A DNA stretch of 64,000 nt from Casuarius casuarius (taxonomy: Eukaryota > Chordata > Aves > Casuariiformes > Casuariidae). A program made the translations under genes and the position numbers. Positions 15,198 through 27,800 of the stretch are shown here, piece by piece (within the stretch, counting starts at the first letter, position 1; every line of letters starts with the position of its first letter). The stretch covers positions 8,189,286 to 8,253,285 of the forward strand of contig PTFA01000010.1 in the NCBI GenBank assembly GCA_003342895.1, read 5' to 3'. The notes beneath the pieces are model-generated. The model searched no databases and was not told the DNA's origin. It was given only the letters and a program-made list of their open reading frames with translations.

Positions 15198-15270
15198 CAG
15201 ACTGATCCAAAACCCATTGGGGTCACTGGTCATTCCCACTCATTTCAACAGGCTTGGAATAAGACCCTAA
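15198..15270. repeat. Palindromic sauropsid repeat, clearest copy
   Basis: Begins 'GACTGATCCAAAACCCATTG' and ends with the diverged inverse 'CATTTCAACAGGCTTGGAAT' then 'AAGACCCT'. The family pattern I know is 'GGCCTGATCCAAAGCCCATTG...CAATGGGCTTTGGATCAGGCC'. Both arms and the central 'CATTCCCA' are recognisable. These repeats are common in birds, crocodilians and turtles and support a sauropsid source. Confidence 0.6.
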
Positions 15271-16089
15271 GATTCTTTGACTAGAGTATAATAAAACAGA
15301 AAAAAAGGAGCTGGAAAGGAAAATTCTTCCCATTTTTCTCCTTGGTGGTTTGATTTTCTTTGCATTGTCATTTCTCTTTTGCTTGCCATCAATACAAAAA
15401 TAACACAGTCTGGAGGAAACACCCATAGTGCTTATAAGTGAGGTTTTCAGCAATGTCTTTGAACTGGAAAAATATATCATATTGAAAATATATTTTTGAT
15501 GTAGAATTGGCTATCCATTCTGAGAAACGCTCAGGAAGGAGGGCAGTGCAACAGTGCGTTACCACCCAAAACGGACCAGTACAATAACCATTGATTATTG
15601 GTGGGCTGGATAATACCAGGAATAATTATGAAGTAACTCTAGTTTTAGTTCTGCAAGCCATTTATCTGGAACCACTTATCTTATTCTTGGATTTGTGGAG
15701 GGTTTAGATAAAGTAACTACTAGATCAAATTACTTCTGGTTTTGGTCTTGCAAACCCAGAACAGAGCTTACCAGGTTTTGCAGCCCTAAGAGCCATTTTA
15801 CCTGTTCCAGTCAGTATTCTGTCCATTTGAGGGCAGAGACATATGACTTTGCAAGAGGTATAACTCCGTAGAATTGCCATGCTGTGGAGGCAGACATCAT
15901 TCCCAGCAGTGTCACTTTGTTTTTGCATCTGATAGAGCCATCTCAAAGCAGCTATCCAGCAGTGATGCTGTTGCAAGAAGACTAACAGGGAAAGCTAGTT
16001 ATTTGATAGAGATGGGGTCTTTGGAAACTTCAGGTCAATCTCTCACTGTAACAAATGATGGCTCCTTCCAATAGCTTCCCATAGAAGCA

Positions 16090-16770
16090 CTCAGGTTTCT
16101 GACCTCCGTGATTCTCACTGGAAGGTTGCCCCAGAATCTCACTGCTCTGAACTGGAGGAACTTTCCTCCAGTCTTTAGCCTAAATGTATTTATGGCCAGC
16201 TCACAGCCATTTGTTCTTCTGCCTGACTTTCCTTTCTGTAACATATTTCTTTTCCCTCAAGCACAATTACTCCCCTTTCCAGCCCTTTGTTTTGCTAGGT
16301 GAAAAGAGGCAAACTTTTGCTTCTCACTTATAGAACATGTATTTCTTCCCTATTTCTGTTCCAGTTAGTCTTTCATAAACATATATAATCAGAATTTTGC
16401 ACAATACTCCACATAAGATCTTACCCGAGTCTTGTGCAATGACATGTATACTTTCCTGTATGTCTTGAAAATCTCTCTCCTGATCCAAGGATCAGACTAA
16501 TTTTTTCATGGATACATCACAGCAATTGCTTACATTCAATTAGCATTTGTTCAGAATTAATTAGCATACCAAGCCTTTCTTTTTCTCAGACATGCCAGAC
16601 TGTTGACCCCTACTAGCATGTAGGAGATTTTTTTTATTAGTTTCCCTGCACATGACCTTGCATTTTTTTATGACTGAATTTCATAGCACTTCTATCACTG
16701 TAGCTTTCAAGGTCATTCAGTTCTTCCTGAATGATATCCTTGATCTTCCGTTGGGATTTTCAGAACTTAA
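16090..16770 (-). mobile_element. Degraded CR1-type LINE fragment (old sauropsid family)
   Basis: Several ordered landmarks match a CR1-like consensus familiar from reptile genomes, read antisense on the plus strand. They are 'TTTATGGCCAGCTCACAG' then 'TTTGTTCTTCTGCC', 'CCCTTTGTTTTGCTAGGTGA', 'CAGAATTTTGCACAATACTC', and, near the right end, 'CATGACCTTGCA' and 'CAAGGTCATTCAGTTCTTCC'. Their order and spacing are right, but the sequence is peppered with changes and has no open frame. It is a truncated fossil, 5' incomplete. The subfamily is not determined. Confidence 0.6.
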
Positions 16771-17118
16771 ATTCCTAGGTTGCTCACAAAAAAAGAAATA
16801 TTTTTAAGTGGAATCAACATATATTCTAACCCCAGCTCAAAAGATTTAGAAAGAATATTTTTGTGGAAAATTTTCTGGTAAGCTGTTTCCAGGTCATCAC
16901 GTGCTGATACACATTTTTAACAGTTATTCTCAATTTCCGTTTACCTCACTACCACCTGAATGCAAGGAATTTATCTTTCCACAGCTGTTCCAAGACCTAT
17001 TAACAGAATTACATATTCATTTATAATTGGCTGTATTATAAATCTACTTTACTGTAGCAGCAGGTATTTTCAGCAAGTTGTGAAACTAATCATTTCATAT
17101 AAAATATAGTCACAATAC

Positions 17119-17159
17119 CTGGGAGGAAAAGGCCTGGCTTTCCCAAGGAATGGTCCAAT
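17119..17159 (-). CDS. KCNQ1: KCNQ1 exon 14 equivalent, two codons shorter than human
   Basis: Short internal exon on the minus strand. It follows the acceptor ...GCTTTTCAG (ends at 17160) and precedes the donor GTATTG (starts at 17118). Its first base completes the Arg codon started by the preceding exon. Thirteen codons follow (L-D-H-S-L-G-K-P-G-L-F-L-P) plus a trailing G, so both phases match human exon 14. Human has LDQSIGKPSLFISVS here (15 codons, 47 bp), so this copy is 6 bp shorter and changed at five of 13 shared positions. The residues equivalent to human S566, G568, K569 and P570 are retained. The segment links helix C to the helix D coiled coil that sets subunit specificity. Identification rests on order, spacing, phase and the LD-S-GKP-LF pattern. 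If the donor were not used, translation would stop within about 30 nt. Confidence 0.85.
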
Positions 17160-18263
<1,104 letters not shown>

Positions 18264-19172
18264 TCATACAAGAGATTGAAAGGTAAGTTTAGTTTAAACT
18301 TGATTATTTATTTCAGACAGACCTTCATTCTATTTTTTATGTTTCAGAGGTCATTTGGTTGCCATTTTACAATGGTCTTTGCAATGAATAAAAATATGTA
18401 GGCATTGTAGGAGTGCATATTTATCATGGAGATGGATCCAAGTGATCCCCATTACTGTCAGTTAGAGTCATGTCTTTGTGTTACTTCAAACTGAGCAAAA
18501 TATTAGACCTTCACAGTCTATTTAAAACACATAAAACCAAGATATATAATTTATCTAAGATTACCATGTGCGATATCTCTTAGCTCATGCCAAAATCATG
18601 TGCTAATCATAATGTCAGAGTACAGAACCACAGAGATAGGCCCAATTCATAACACTTGGATCTAGAAAGAAATGCCTCTGAAGACTAAAGATGTCCGGTG
18701 ATAGGAATATTATTGCTTAAAAAACTGACAGGACAGCTGCTTTGCATAAGTATGAACACAGCTGTATGCAGATTTTGTTTGGAGGGTTTTGTCTTTAATG
18801 ATACCTATTAGGTCAGAAAAAAGGTACAATTCAAATTAATAAGAAGGAAAGATAAAAAATGGAAAGGAGCTAAAAATGTGCCATTTGCCTAGCTTTATTC
18901 CCATTCTGATGAGAATACAGATGCCAAACTCCAGATGCCAAACTCTAGTTTCTTGCTGTAATGACTAAGGCAGAATTTAAAAACAAGTGTGGAAAATTTG
19001 CATAAAATGATCTGATTATAAATAGTCCACCATGAGAAAATAATATAAAATAAAAATAACAGGGGGTGGGGGGATATGTAAATGAGGTCCTTCTGAAAAC
19101 ACCAGCATTTTCAGAGCTGTACCGAACTGTATGGGAAATATGGGGCAAGATGTCTCCTTCTTGGCTCCGACT

Positions 19173-19216
19173 CAAGAAAAGAAGAAAAAGAAGAAGAAGA
19201 AGAAGAAAAAAGAAAG
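19173..19216. repeat. (GAA)n-type purine microsatellite
   Basis: An all-purine run rich in GAA/AAG triplets on the plus strand. On the transcribed (minus) strand it is a TTC-type pyrimidine tract lying about 1 kb upstream of exon 13. Confidence 0.85.
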
Positions 19217-19847
19217 GTAAACTGCAAATCTAGTAATTGGAAATTACTGAAAACAGCTCATTAGTCGTCTTGTTGTCTGTTTCCACTCTGTCAGGGCTTC
19301 AGCCAGAGCCATTAGCATGCACTGCTGCACACATGCATTGAACACCTACAGTATGTGCTGGAGTCATGCTTGGAAGGCAGCCACAGGATCCTAGAAATTT
19401 CAAATGAAAGCATGGGACTGGAATGGAAACAAATCCGGTGAAATGAATGAAGAAGCAAAAGCTCTTCATGAAAAAATGCCTTCCTTGAGCTTAGCCATCA
19501 GCACCTACCTGCATTATACTTTCCGCAGAGTTCATGGTTTTGGTAGTGTGTGCATTTGTGTGTATTTGTCAGAAGAGATACTTTGAGGGGAGGAAGGTTT
19601 CAGCTTTCAGTTTATAGCCTTTTTTTTTTTGCCTTCCCCAGCTTCACTTGCAGACGCTGACACATCACTATTTCTGGCCAGAAAAGCAGCCTATTGTCTT
19701 CACCCAGAGAAACAGTGCCAGTATCACTCTTTAGATTGACTAGCAGGGGTGCTTTGAGAGCGTTTTGGCTAAATCCTCTGTCCTTTCCTTTGGACACTCT
19801 CTATTTAAACACGATGCATGGCGCAGAGCCCAGATGTGCTAGGGATT

Positions 19848-19875
19848 TTTCCCCACCTCCCTCCCCTCTCCCCCA
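19848..19875. repeat. Pyrimidine-rich tract
   Basis: Nearly pure C/T sequence ('TTTTTCCCCACCTCCCTCCC' and onward). It is low complexity, and nothing else is seen. Confidence 0.6.
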
Positions 19876-20454
19876 CGGGCTACTACGTGCATAATTAGTT
19901 CTACTCATTCCCAGTAAAATTTCCTTTCTCCCTTTAAAAAAGTCTCCATCTATTATCCTTTCTACCAAACCATCCACCCTGAATCCTTCTGTTGCAAAGT
20001 ACTGTACACTGCAGCCTGTGTCCTCTCTAATGCATAGCAAAAATACCCTTCCAACTCTCTCCATTTTTCTTTCCCCCTTTCCCATAAACCTTTCTACCCA
20101 AACATCTTATGTCCTGCCAAACTTTGGCACAATCTCCACAAGTGTGTCTGAACTTAATGCAATCTCTTGTCCTGTTTTTTTTTTTGAGAAATACTAGGAT
20201 GCACAATACAACTCAGGGAGGGATGTAATGGACTTCCAGGGAGGTTTGGTGAATGCAGAACTTGATGAACTTATTTAATTCTCAGTCTGCCCAATTCTTT
20301 TTCCCCAAATACATCCAAAATCCTTGGTTGCTTAGGCTCAGCATTCTACATCCAGAATGTTCAGTGCTCCTAAGGCAAAACTCAGAATAACATCCTGGCT
20401 TTGAACTTCATCATGAACACCAGCTTACAGAATCCTTTCCATAAACTGATCGAG

Positions 20455-20790
20455 TTCAGTTTTTAAAGTCTGGCATTATTGCTTTTGGATAACTGCTCCA
20501 GAATATTGGTTCTCTGATGTTTAGAAATCTGATTTTCATCCCAACTCATTCATATACTGATTTTGTTTTCCAGCAGTGGTGTCTTTTAGTTTATTTTTTT
20601 TTCATTCCCAATGATATTTACCCTTCTGATACAGTTAGGAGTCATTTAATTCTGGCAGTCTGTCATTTGCTGAGTTAACAAACCAAGTTGTCTTAGTCTT
20701 CTCTCATAAGATAAGGTCTTCTGAAGATACATTTTCGCATGAGCTTGGGAAATGTCTCTGCTATACTGTCAGCCCTAATTCAGTTGTCTG
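20455..20790 (-). mobile_element. Second degraded CR1-type LINE fragment
   Basis: Related to the element at 16090-16770 and in the same antisense orientation. The best landmark is 'GTTAACAAACCAAGTTGTCT' followed by 'TAGTCTTCTCTCATAAGATA', which corresponds to the 'CTAAACAAGCCAAGCTCTTTCAGTCTCCTCTCATAAGA' stretch of the family. Upstream, 'ATAACTGCTCCAGAATATTG' also fits. It is heavily diverged with no coding capacity. Confidence 0.45.
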
Positions 20791-21774
20791 AGCACTGCAA
20801 GATTATTTCAGATTTCTATCCCTTGCAGTTCAGTGCTCAGTTCAAGCCAAACTTGCTTGAAATTTGTTCTCTTGATTTATCTTTTTAAACCTCTTCAAAA
20901 ACACAATGAAAACTGATCAACTTGCAGTGGAGTTGCTTGGACGAAAAAGCACGAACCTTCATATGGAAGTAACGGGTGTTTCAAAAATCAGGCCAGGAGT
21001 TAATTGGTCACTTCCATGACATCGCCAGCACATGGGTGATGACGACGATCATACCAGAAACACATTCCAAAAAAGTTTTATCACAGTGGGCCTTAGTAGG
21101 TAGTCAAAAGAAGTCAGTTTTTCCAGTGTAGCAGAAATACTTTGGGCACTTTGCAATCTGATTGAGAAATTTGACTTGAGACTTCATAAAGACAGCAAAT
21201 TTCCAGAGAGCAGATGCTCCACAGTTTCTGAAAATAAAGCCCATCTATGAGGTATCGAGATGGGAAACCAGTGTGGAAAAATGGACCACAAATGTGAAAG
21301 TAACTTCACACAGCAAACTGCTGATCAGTAAGGTCTATTGTTACATAAGCCATGCAGAGCAAAAAATCAGTAGAACATTTTCTCATTGGTTGTTAGATAA
21401 TCAGTGTAGACAGTAACAGTATTTTAGCAGACATTCCAACAAAATCTTTTCTTCTTTTCTTCTAGTAGATGGTCAAGATGATTATATATTGGTCAGTATA
21501 GTTAAAAAAGAAAAAAAAAGAATAAAAGAGAAGTGAAAAATAACTGCTGACTACAAATTCAGAATATTTGCATATCATACTATATCCATGGACAGCTGAT
21601 AGTTTTGCACTCACTATGAAAAACACCATACAGGGTAGGTATGAAGCTTGGAGCCTAAATAGTACCTATGACGTATTACAACCAAATGCTCAAGGACAAA
21701 TTCACTCCCAGAGCACTTTCAACATCCTACACTTAAGCTTACAAATTGTACTTATTGTTAACAGTGCTGCTTAC

Positions 21775-21850
21775 CTGAAATTTTCTTTTGGCTACAAAAT
21801 ATTGCATTCTCCTGATTACTTTTACAGCTGTTTGATGTGCCTCAGTTAAT
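21775..21850 (-). CDS. KCNQ1: KCNQ1 exon 12 equivalent (calmodulin-binding helix B)
   Basis: Internal exon of the Kv7.1 potassium channel, read on the minus strand. It follows an acceptor ending ...TTGGCAG at 21851 and precedes a donor GTAAGC beginning at 21774. It is 76 bp, the length I recall for human exon 12. The first base (A) completes a Gln codon begun in the previous exon, then 25 codons follow, ending in CAG. The peptide runs L-T-E-A-H-Q-T-A, then VKVIRRMQYFVAKRKFQ. This corresponds to human residues about 506-530, the proximal C-terminal helix B, which binds calmodulin and phosphoinositide and helps couple the cytoplasmic domain to gating. The Arg pair (human R518/R519) and the basic cluster (human K526-K528, here K-R-K) are kept. 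About seven of 25 residues differ from human, mostly at the N-terminal end. KCNQ2-5 are disfavoured because the following exon is KCNQ1-type. Confidence 0.95.
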
Positions 21851-22625
21851 CTGCCAAGACAGACAAACACAGATATGCACCAATGAAAAAAAGAAAAAAT
21901 CAGAGTAGGAAAAAATATCTTAATGGAGGATGTTGACTCTAAGCACCAAAAACTACAAATATGTTATATGTCTACAGTGTAAAATTGTGGCATCAAACAC
22001 TTTACATGCATGCGTATTTTGTTCTGTTGCTTTACCCTCTTGTGGCTCTAAGTATAAAAAAATTGATAAGAGAGACAATGGAAGCAGGTGTACAAAGATA
22101 ATACGTGTGGAGGGGATTAGAAAGGATTACTGTCAGTGCATACAACTGGCATCAGTTTGAAGAATGTGAAATGTTTTTAGAACCATGACTGCATTCTTTA
22201 TTTTGCTTTTATTGAGTGGTTGCCCATGAGCTCCATTGCACAGAAATTAAGTCCTTTGAAAACTGCTTTGATTCTCTGGGAAGGAAAGAAAAATTAAAGT
22301 ATCAATCACATTTAAAAAATACAAACTTAACACAACACACCCTTTTGGCACATCTGTGTGTGCGCATGTGATTGCAGTGGTATTTCGACACAGAATGGAA
22401 CGTATTCTAACTTAAACTAGTTTATCAGTATCATTTCCCACAGAGGATACTGTATTTGCACAGCACCAGTTGTGCCACTTGGCTGGCAATGAGGAATAGT
22501 CTACCAGGAGATTAATTACCACACCCACTTCTTTGTGGCCAATTTTGGGGGAGGTAGAGAGGAAGCATGAATGTGGCAATTATGAGAACAAGTATTTTAA
22601 GGACTAACTTCTTCCCAATGGACTT

Positions 22626-22672
22626 GTTCATTCATTTTGAATGAATGAACTAAGGAAAATAAAATTTTCCTT
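22626..22672. repeat. Two adjacent perfect hairpins
   Basis: GTTCATTCATT (22626-22636) pairs with AATGAATGAAC (22640-22650) across a 3-nt loop. Immediately after, AAGGAAAAT pairs with ATTTTCCTT across AAA (about 22652-22672). Both lie in intron 11, about 0.8 kb upstream of exon 12 in the transcript. Confidence 0.75.
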
Positions 22673-23460
22673 TTAAGGAAAAAAATTGTTATGAAAGTCA
22701 ATGTTCTTTGACATTTGATGATAAACCTAGGAAAACTCGCCAGCAATTTTCTCTAGTCTCCTGAAAACACAATCTGTTGCCTTTTCCCAGTGTATCTGAG
22801 TGGGGAAAGGAAGTAGTGGCCAGGCCACCTACTTGGATATCACAGTTTAGAGATAAAGGCTTTAAAAAGTGGAATGATTATAGTGCATTATATCAAAGTG
22901 AAGTAAATAAAAGCTAAATAAACAAGGACTGTATTTAAGAACTAGCACCATTTTTCATTTGTATAATTTCTCTCTGATAAAACTAGTGTTTCTGATTGGG
23001 TGAGATACCACAGTCACAGGAATAGTTTTTTTTAAATAAGCTTTCAGCAACATTTTGTTGCTGTTTCTCTTTCGAAGTCCCATTTATTATTAAACACAGG
23101 CACAAAATATGTGTGAAACAGGCATCTCTACCACATAAATCCTCACACTTCACATAGTTTTCTATGTTCATGCACATATCTCTATATATACACACGCACG
23201 CAAACACACAGAAGACGCCACAGAGTGAGCAGGATTCAAAAACCTGTTGTATACCATCACCAGCATTGTTAAGTACCAAGCTTTGCATTTGTGTAAGCCC
23301 ATCAAAGGAATTTCAGAAGTGTCACTGACAGCCTTCCAGTAGTTTAGCCTACAGGACCTGCATTATGTTTAAAGAAAAGCACTCAGCTTGACACCCAGGA
23401 CCCCAGCTGAGTTCGTATGGCTGCTGACTAGAATGGAGACAACATTCTACCTAAAATGGC

Positions 23461-23497
23461 ATATATATGTATATATATTTATTTATTTGTATTTATA
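23461..23497. repeat. TA/TTTA-rich simple repeat
   Basis: Alternating TA passing into ATTT units ('ATATATATTTATTTATTTGT'). Confidence 0.8.
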
Positions 23498-23922
23498 ACT
23501 TGAGAAGAATTACAACTTAAGGTTTAAAGTTTGGCCTACCTGCTTTATCTGCCGTTAAAGATAAGGTCTGAAATTATCCTCTAGCTCTGAGTGATTTGAA
23601 ACTTTTTATATGCCCTTACGAGGTTTTTCTAGGGTAATCCATAGGAAATAGTTCACTCATTGTTTAAGCAGTCTCAAATAGATAATCCAACAGAAGTCAC
23701 AAATAGAAACAAACCAAGGCAGTCCTTTACTCCTAATTCCCCTGCTTCAGTGGAAATCTGGTCCCTACAGCACTTTCTCTAATGTGTTGTCAAGTTTAAG
23801 TGTCCCAGTCCATGAGGAAGCTGACACACCGTTAACTGACCTCATTTCTAGGAACAAAATTGTGTGCTTGTGAAATACAGCAAAAGAAATCACTGGACTG
23901 TAATTCAAAAGCATTCGATATT

Positions 23923-23985
23923 GGCCTGATTCTGTTCCACCTGGCAAAATTCACACTAATTTCATTGGGAGCCAATTCTGAAAAA
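23923..23985. repeat. Fragment of a sauropsid palindromic repeat
   Basis: 'GGCCTGATTCTGTTCCACCT' followed by 'GGCAAAATTCACACTAATTT' and 'CATTGGGAGCCAATTCTG' resembles the bird/reptile repeat with 'GCCTGATTCTG...GGCAAAACTCCCATTGA...TCAATGGGAG'. Confidence 0.45.
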
Positions 23986-24165
23986 GGGCTAAGTTACTGT
24001 TCACATTTATTACTCGCTGCTATTAAACTGAAGGGCATAAATACATAAATCCTAACTTCAGTGGAAAAAAAGCAGCATGAAAAGGTGCAAATCCATAGAC
24101 TGAGATATGTAGATATGTTATCTTAATTGCCTCAATAAATCCATAAGGGGTATAGTGTCTCTAGA

Positions 24166-24183
24166 TGGCAGAGGTTAACTGGC
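24166..24183 (+). promoter_or_regulatory. Candidate CTCF motif
   Basis: The 'CTCTAGATGGCAGAGG' core resembles the 'CCACTAGATGGCAG' form of the CTCF consensus. This is a motif match by eye only, and occupancy is unknown. Confidence 0.3.
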
Positions 24184-24665
24184 AGATGAGTTAAACTCCC
24201 TACTCTGTGTACTAGGAAGAGGCATCCTCTCAACAGGGCGTTGCAGCAGTGTGGCTAACTGTGACTCTAAACATTTTCAGTGTTTTTAGGTGATTTTCAT
24301 AGGTTCCTAGCACTTAAGTGTGGAACAGATAATCACATCTTTTACTAGCCATGTTACAGTTATCCCTATATTTATCCTAATACATTTATCCTGATAATGT
24401 TTATATTTAGCCCAATAACTTGGATTAGGCAAAACAATTTCAGTCTTGAGGTTGTCAGGCTGTTACGTGCCACAAGCATACAACCAAAGGGAACAAAAGG
24501 CCAGTGATGCTTCAGGTCAGGCTTTAGCAATGTTCAATAGAAACACAGTACTGCTTGCAGTGACTTTCCTAGATATTTTGGGATAAGCAACCCTTGAAAC
24601 AACAATCTGGGTCAATCCAGGGGTTTTGTGGTGGTCACCATACCTGCACTCCCCATAGCACTCTA

Positions 24666-24684
24666 CTGCCAGCAGACGGCAAGG
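24666..24684 (+). promoter_or_regulatory. Candidate CTCF motif (upstream of a pair)
   Basis: 'CTGCCAGCAGACGGCAAGG' approximates the CTCF core CCAGCAGRNGGC. A better match in the same orientation follows about 175 bp away. Confidence 0.3.
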
Positions 24685-24840
24685 AGCAGATCTTCACAGG
24701 TGTTGTGGCGCCAGACTCCCACAGAGGTGAGTATTTAACTGCTTACATAGGACCTGAGTGCTCGATCTAAGCAGGAATATGGGTGGGTGGGTGGCCAGCA
24801 CCCAGTCACCACAAAAGCCTCCCAGCACTCCTGCCTCTAT

Positions 24841-24858
24841 GCAGCAGAGGGCAGTGGC
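24841..24858 (+). promoter_or_regulatory. Candidate CTCF motif (downstream of a pair)
   Basis: 'GCAGCAGAGGGCAGTGGC' is close to the vertebrate CTCF consensus (CCASYAGRKGGCRSY). It sits in a locally GC-rich segment (about 24610-24890) that also has a GGGT tandem at 24778-24793. Confidence 0.4.
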
Positions 24859-27800
24859 ACACACATACTAGCAGATCTTCTCCAGCACACTAAAACGTGA
24901 TTTTAAATTGTTTAAGCAGTTTTACCCACAAAACCAAGCAGAATCTCTCACCCTCATTAAGGATGGGGTCCATGCTGAGATGTGTTGTCACCATTGCGTA
25001 TTTTATTCAAAAGTTTTATCAATTGAAAATCATGCACTTCCCTTGCCTTTTAATCTAAACAACAGCTAAGAAGGTTTTTTTGAAGCCTTCCCCCAAAAGA
25101 CCGCAAAGGAGAACAAAATCGAATTTCAGCAGAAGTGATCAGGGTTTTGGAAAGTTATGAGCACATAAAAAAAATTAATAATGGACGCTTGTAACATCTG
25201 TAACTATAATGGATACTATGAAATGTCTACTGAAATAACATGTACTTGGATCCATAAATGATACTGACATCATCTCAAGCTATTTCTACAAGCAGAACCA
25301 AAATCTTGGACCAGTTTGCGAAAAAAGCATGTGTTCTCTGCCTCACTGTTAACTGATTGCTCAGCAGGATGCTCAATTTTAAGGACAGTTAAGGCTACCC
25401 TTAAATACAAATGAGCCTTTTCTGATTTGGCTTATGGACTTCTGAGCTGTCATATCACCATGGTAGGACAGGGAAAAAGAGGCTGGGGACTGGGTGGAGG
25501 GCCTGGAATGTATATTTTACAAGCAGTCCCCACCCTGATTTGATATTGAGTAATGCTCCACAAGCTATACTAGGGGGTGAAGGAGAAAGGGGCCCCTCTT
25601 TGCTGGCTGACTCACCTTTCCCCTTGCCAGGTTTTGAGCATGCCCACGTGGCTGCACAGCCTGGCTGGAAGGCAACTGTAGCCCTAGCTTCGGTCCTCTG
25701 CTTGTGGCATGGAGAGCACCATAAAAAGTCACTATATTCAACTTAAAAAAACTTGGACACATTTAAGAATTTTTTTTTCAACTGAAGAAAGGCAGTAGCC
25801 CAAGCCAAAGCAGCCAAACATTTTCAGTTTAAAATAATTCAACCAGAGGAGAAAAGAGAGATGATCAAATCCAAAGCAACTTTGGAAACTATCCACAGGG
25901 ATTTTTTCATTCTTTTATTTTTATATACCAGTCTGTTTGTTAAAAGCTTGTGTCAGCCAGTTCAAACCTACTTGTTCTTTTTCTTCCTCTCTTGTATGGA
26001 GTCCGATAACTTTCAGCTCAATGTTCTTTGGAACAGCCAGGCAATATTTTAAGTGAAAAACTGATATGTAAATGGATCCTAAACCCAGGCAAAGTTATAA
26101 TTATTCCAGGTCATTCTGAAGCACAGTGCCAGGGAGTCTCCAAACAAGCCTGTTATCAGTCCGATGCACTTTTCAATCCAGAAGCATTTTTTTTTGATAG
26201 TTAGAGTTCACTTCACTGCAGAGACCAGAGGAAGGACTTTACATGGCATAGGCTGCAGGATGGCTGCAGATAGGGGAACATGCATTCCAGGCTGATTTTC
26301 CTGCCGTTTATTCAGGTGTCATGAATTAGAAGAGTTATTTAGTGTAACGTAACTACTTTGATCATGAACTGTGGAAAATAAAAGCCACTTCAGCAAGGTC
26401 AGTTATAGCTCTCTGTCCCAATTTGCAAAACTGGTTTGAAGATATGTATTTACAATGCTTGGATTACTGCTGAGATTCATTCATTTGTAACGTTTTGACT
26501 GCTTAGCAGGAAAACACGTATAAAGCCACGCTAACTATATTTTAATACCAGTCATTGGATAATGCTGTAACTCCTGCCTAGAGTAACATACGGTATCATC
26601 TATTCTGGAGTCATTCACTTGACATTACTTTTTTAAGCCAGCACAAACACCAACGAGGTCAGTGATGGCAACTGAAAAATAAAGTAATTATTTGAAAAGC
26701 TCAGCGCTCTATCTGCCTTTTTATTTTCCCACCACATTTCACTAAGCATATTCATTTTCAGGCTCCATTTCTGGGAAGGAACTTTGATTCTCAGCCTACC
26801 TTTAATTTTTCTCATGTACAATTACCGCTAATAGGCTGATGTTTTGTTAGCTAAAATATAAAGCAAGCCTTAGATAATATTTGTATTGAAAGCATGACCA
26901 GAAACCAACACAAAATATGAAACCTTGACATTACAGGGTACTTGTCTACAGATGTGTGCAGCACAGACTTCCCACTATTTTCAGAGGGGAGATTTTTCAT
27001 TAAGCTGCAGCCGCTCTCTGTTACTGAAGGGCAAAATCTAGCTGAAATGAATACCTCTTATATTCAAATTTAGGTAAAACATGTAAGTATCCTATTGTAT
27101 GGATAATATGCACCAATAAATTGATGGAGGAGAAGGACAATAGGAAAACAGAAATCATAAAGGACTTACTTAAAAACTAGGAAATTTGTTCTGCAGTTTA
27201 TTGCAGACAGGCACAGCAGTCTGTTCACATGCAGTATGTGGATCTTTTATTGGTGGGGAGAGAACATCAGCAGCATGAAAACCATAAAGAAAAGGAGCTT
27301 ATTTAATGAGTTTTAAACGCTGAGGGAAGTTAAAAAGTCCAAGCATTAAAAAAAAATCTTCCTACCAATAAATGATAATAAATTAACATTGCCTTCGGCT
27401 AAGCAGAACCAGACAAAGTGAAGAGAAGGTTGCAGCTTGAATCTGAGGTGCAAACAGCTGGAAATATTGGGCAATGAGTCCAATTTCAGATCTCACTCCG
27501 AGCCAGAAACAGCAGAGTACAACACTGCACAACACGATATAACAGAAGAGGTTTCCAGTCTTGTAACATTTCATCAAAACCTTGTGAACAGCACATACTG
27601 CTGGAGAATTTCCACCACTTACATGATGGAAATTTCATAAGACGCCAGCTGAACTGGAACCTGAGAGAACATTGCAGAAAATGTTGGGACCAGTTTATTT
27701 TTGCCTTTATTCCCAGTCACAATCCCACCTTAAACCTACTTCATCTCTTTTGCAAGCATACCCTTATCTGAACCTTTTCTTTCCAAGCCCATGTTTGGCT

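Larger units (their letters stand above)
1..17118 (-). other. KCNQ1: KCNQ1 intron 14 (partial, runs off the left edge)
   Basis: Intronic DNA downstream of exon 14 on the minus strand. I looked for the next exon (expected to encode ...GARLNRVEDK) and the terminal exon (VTQLDQRLALITDML-like) and found neither, so they should lie left of position 1. Recognisable content is a TA microsatellite (275-294), palindromic sauropsid repeats (3026-3076, 3998-4056, 15198-15270), a CA repeat (7053-7071), hairpins (8180-8211, 12661-12692) and a CR1-type LINE remnant (16090-16770). A slightly GC-richer unique stretch lies at about 1600-2095. The rest is featureless AT-rich sequence to my reading. Confidence 0.8.

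Noticed and set aside
16735..16760. TCTTCCG stretch as exon 15
   Set aside because: It belongs to the CR1-type LINE remnant, and the translated frame does not resemble KCNQ1.
24610..24890. GC pocket as an exon
   Set aside because: It contains GGTGAGT-like donors, but no open frame with similarity and no paired acceptor that I could support.
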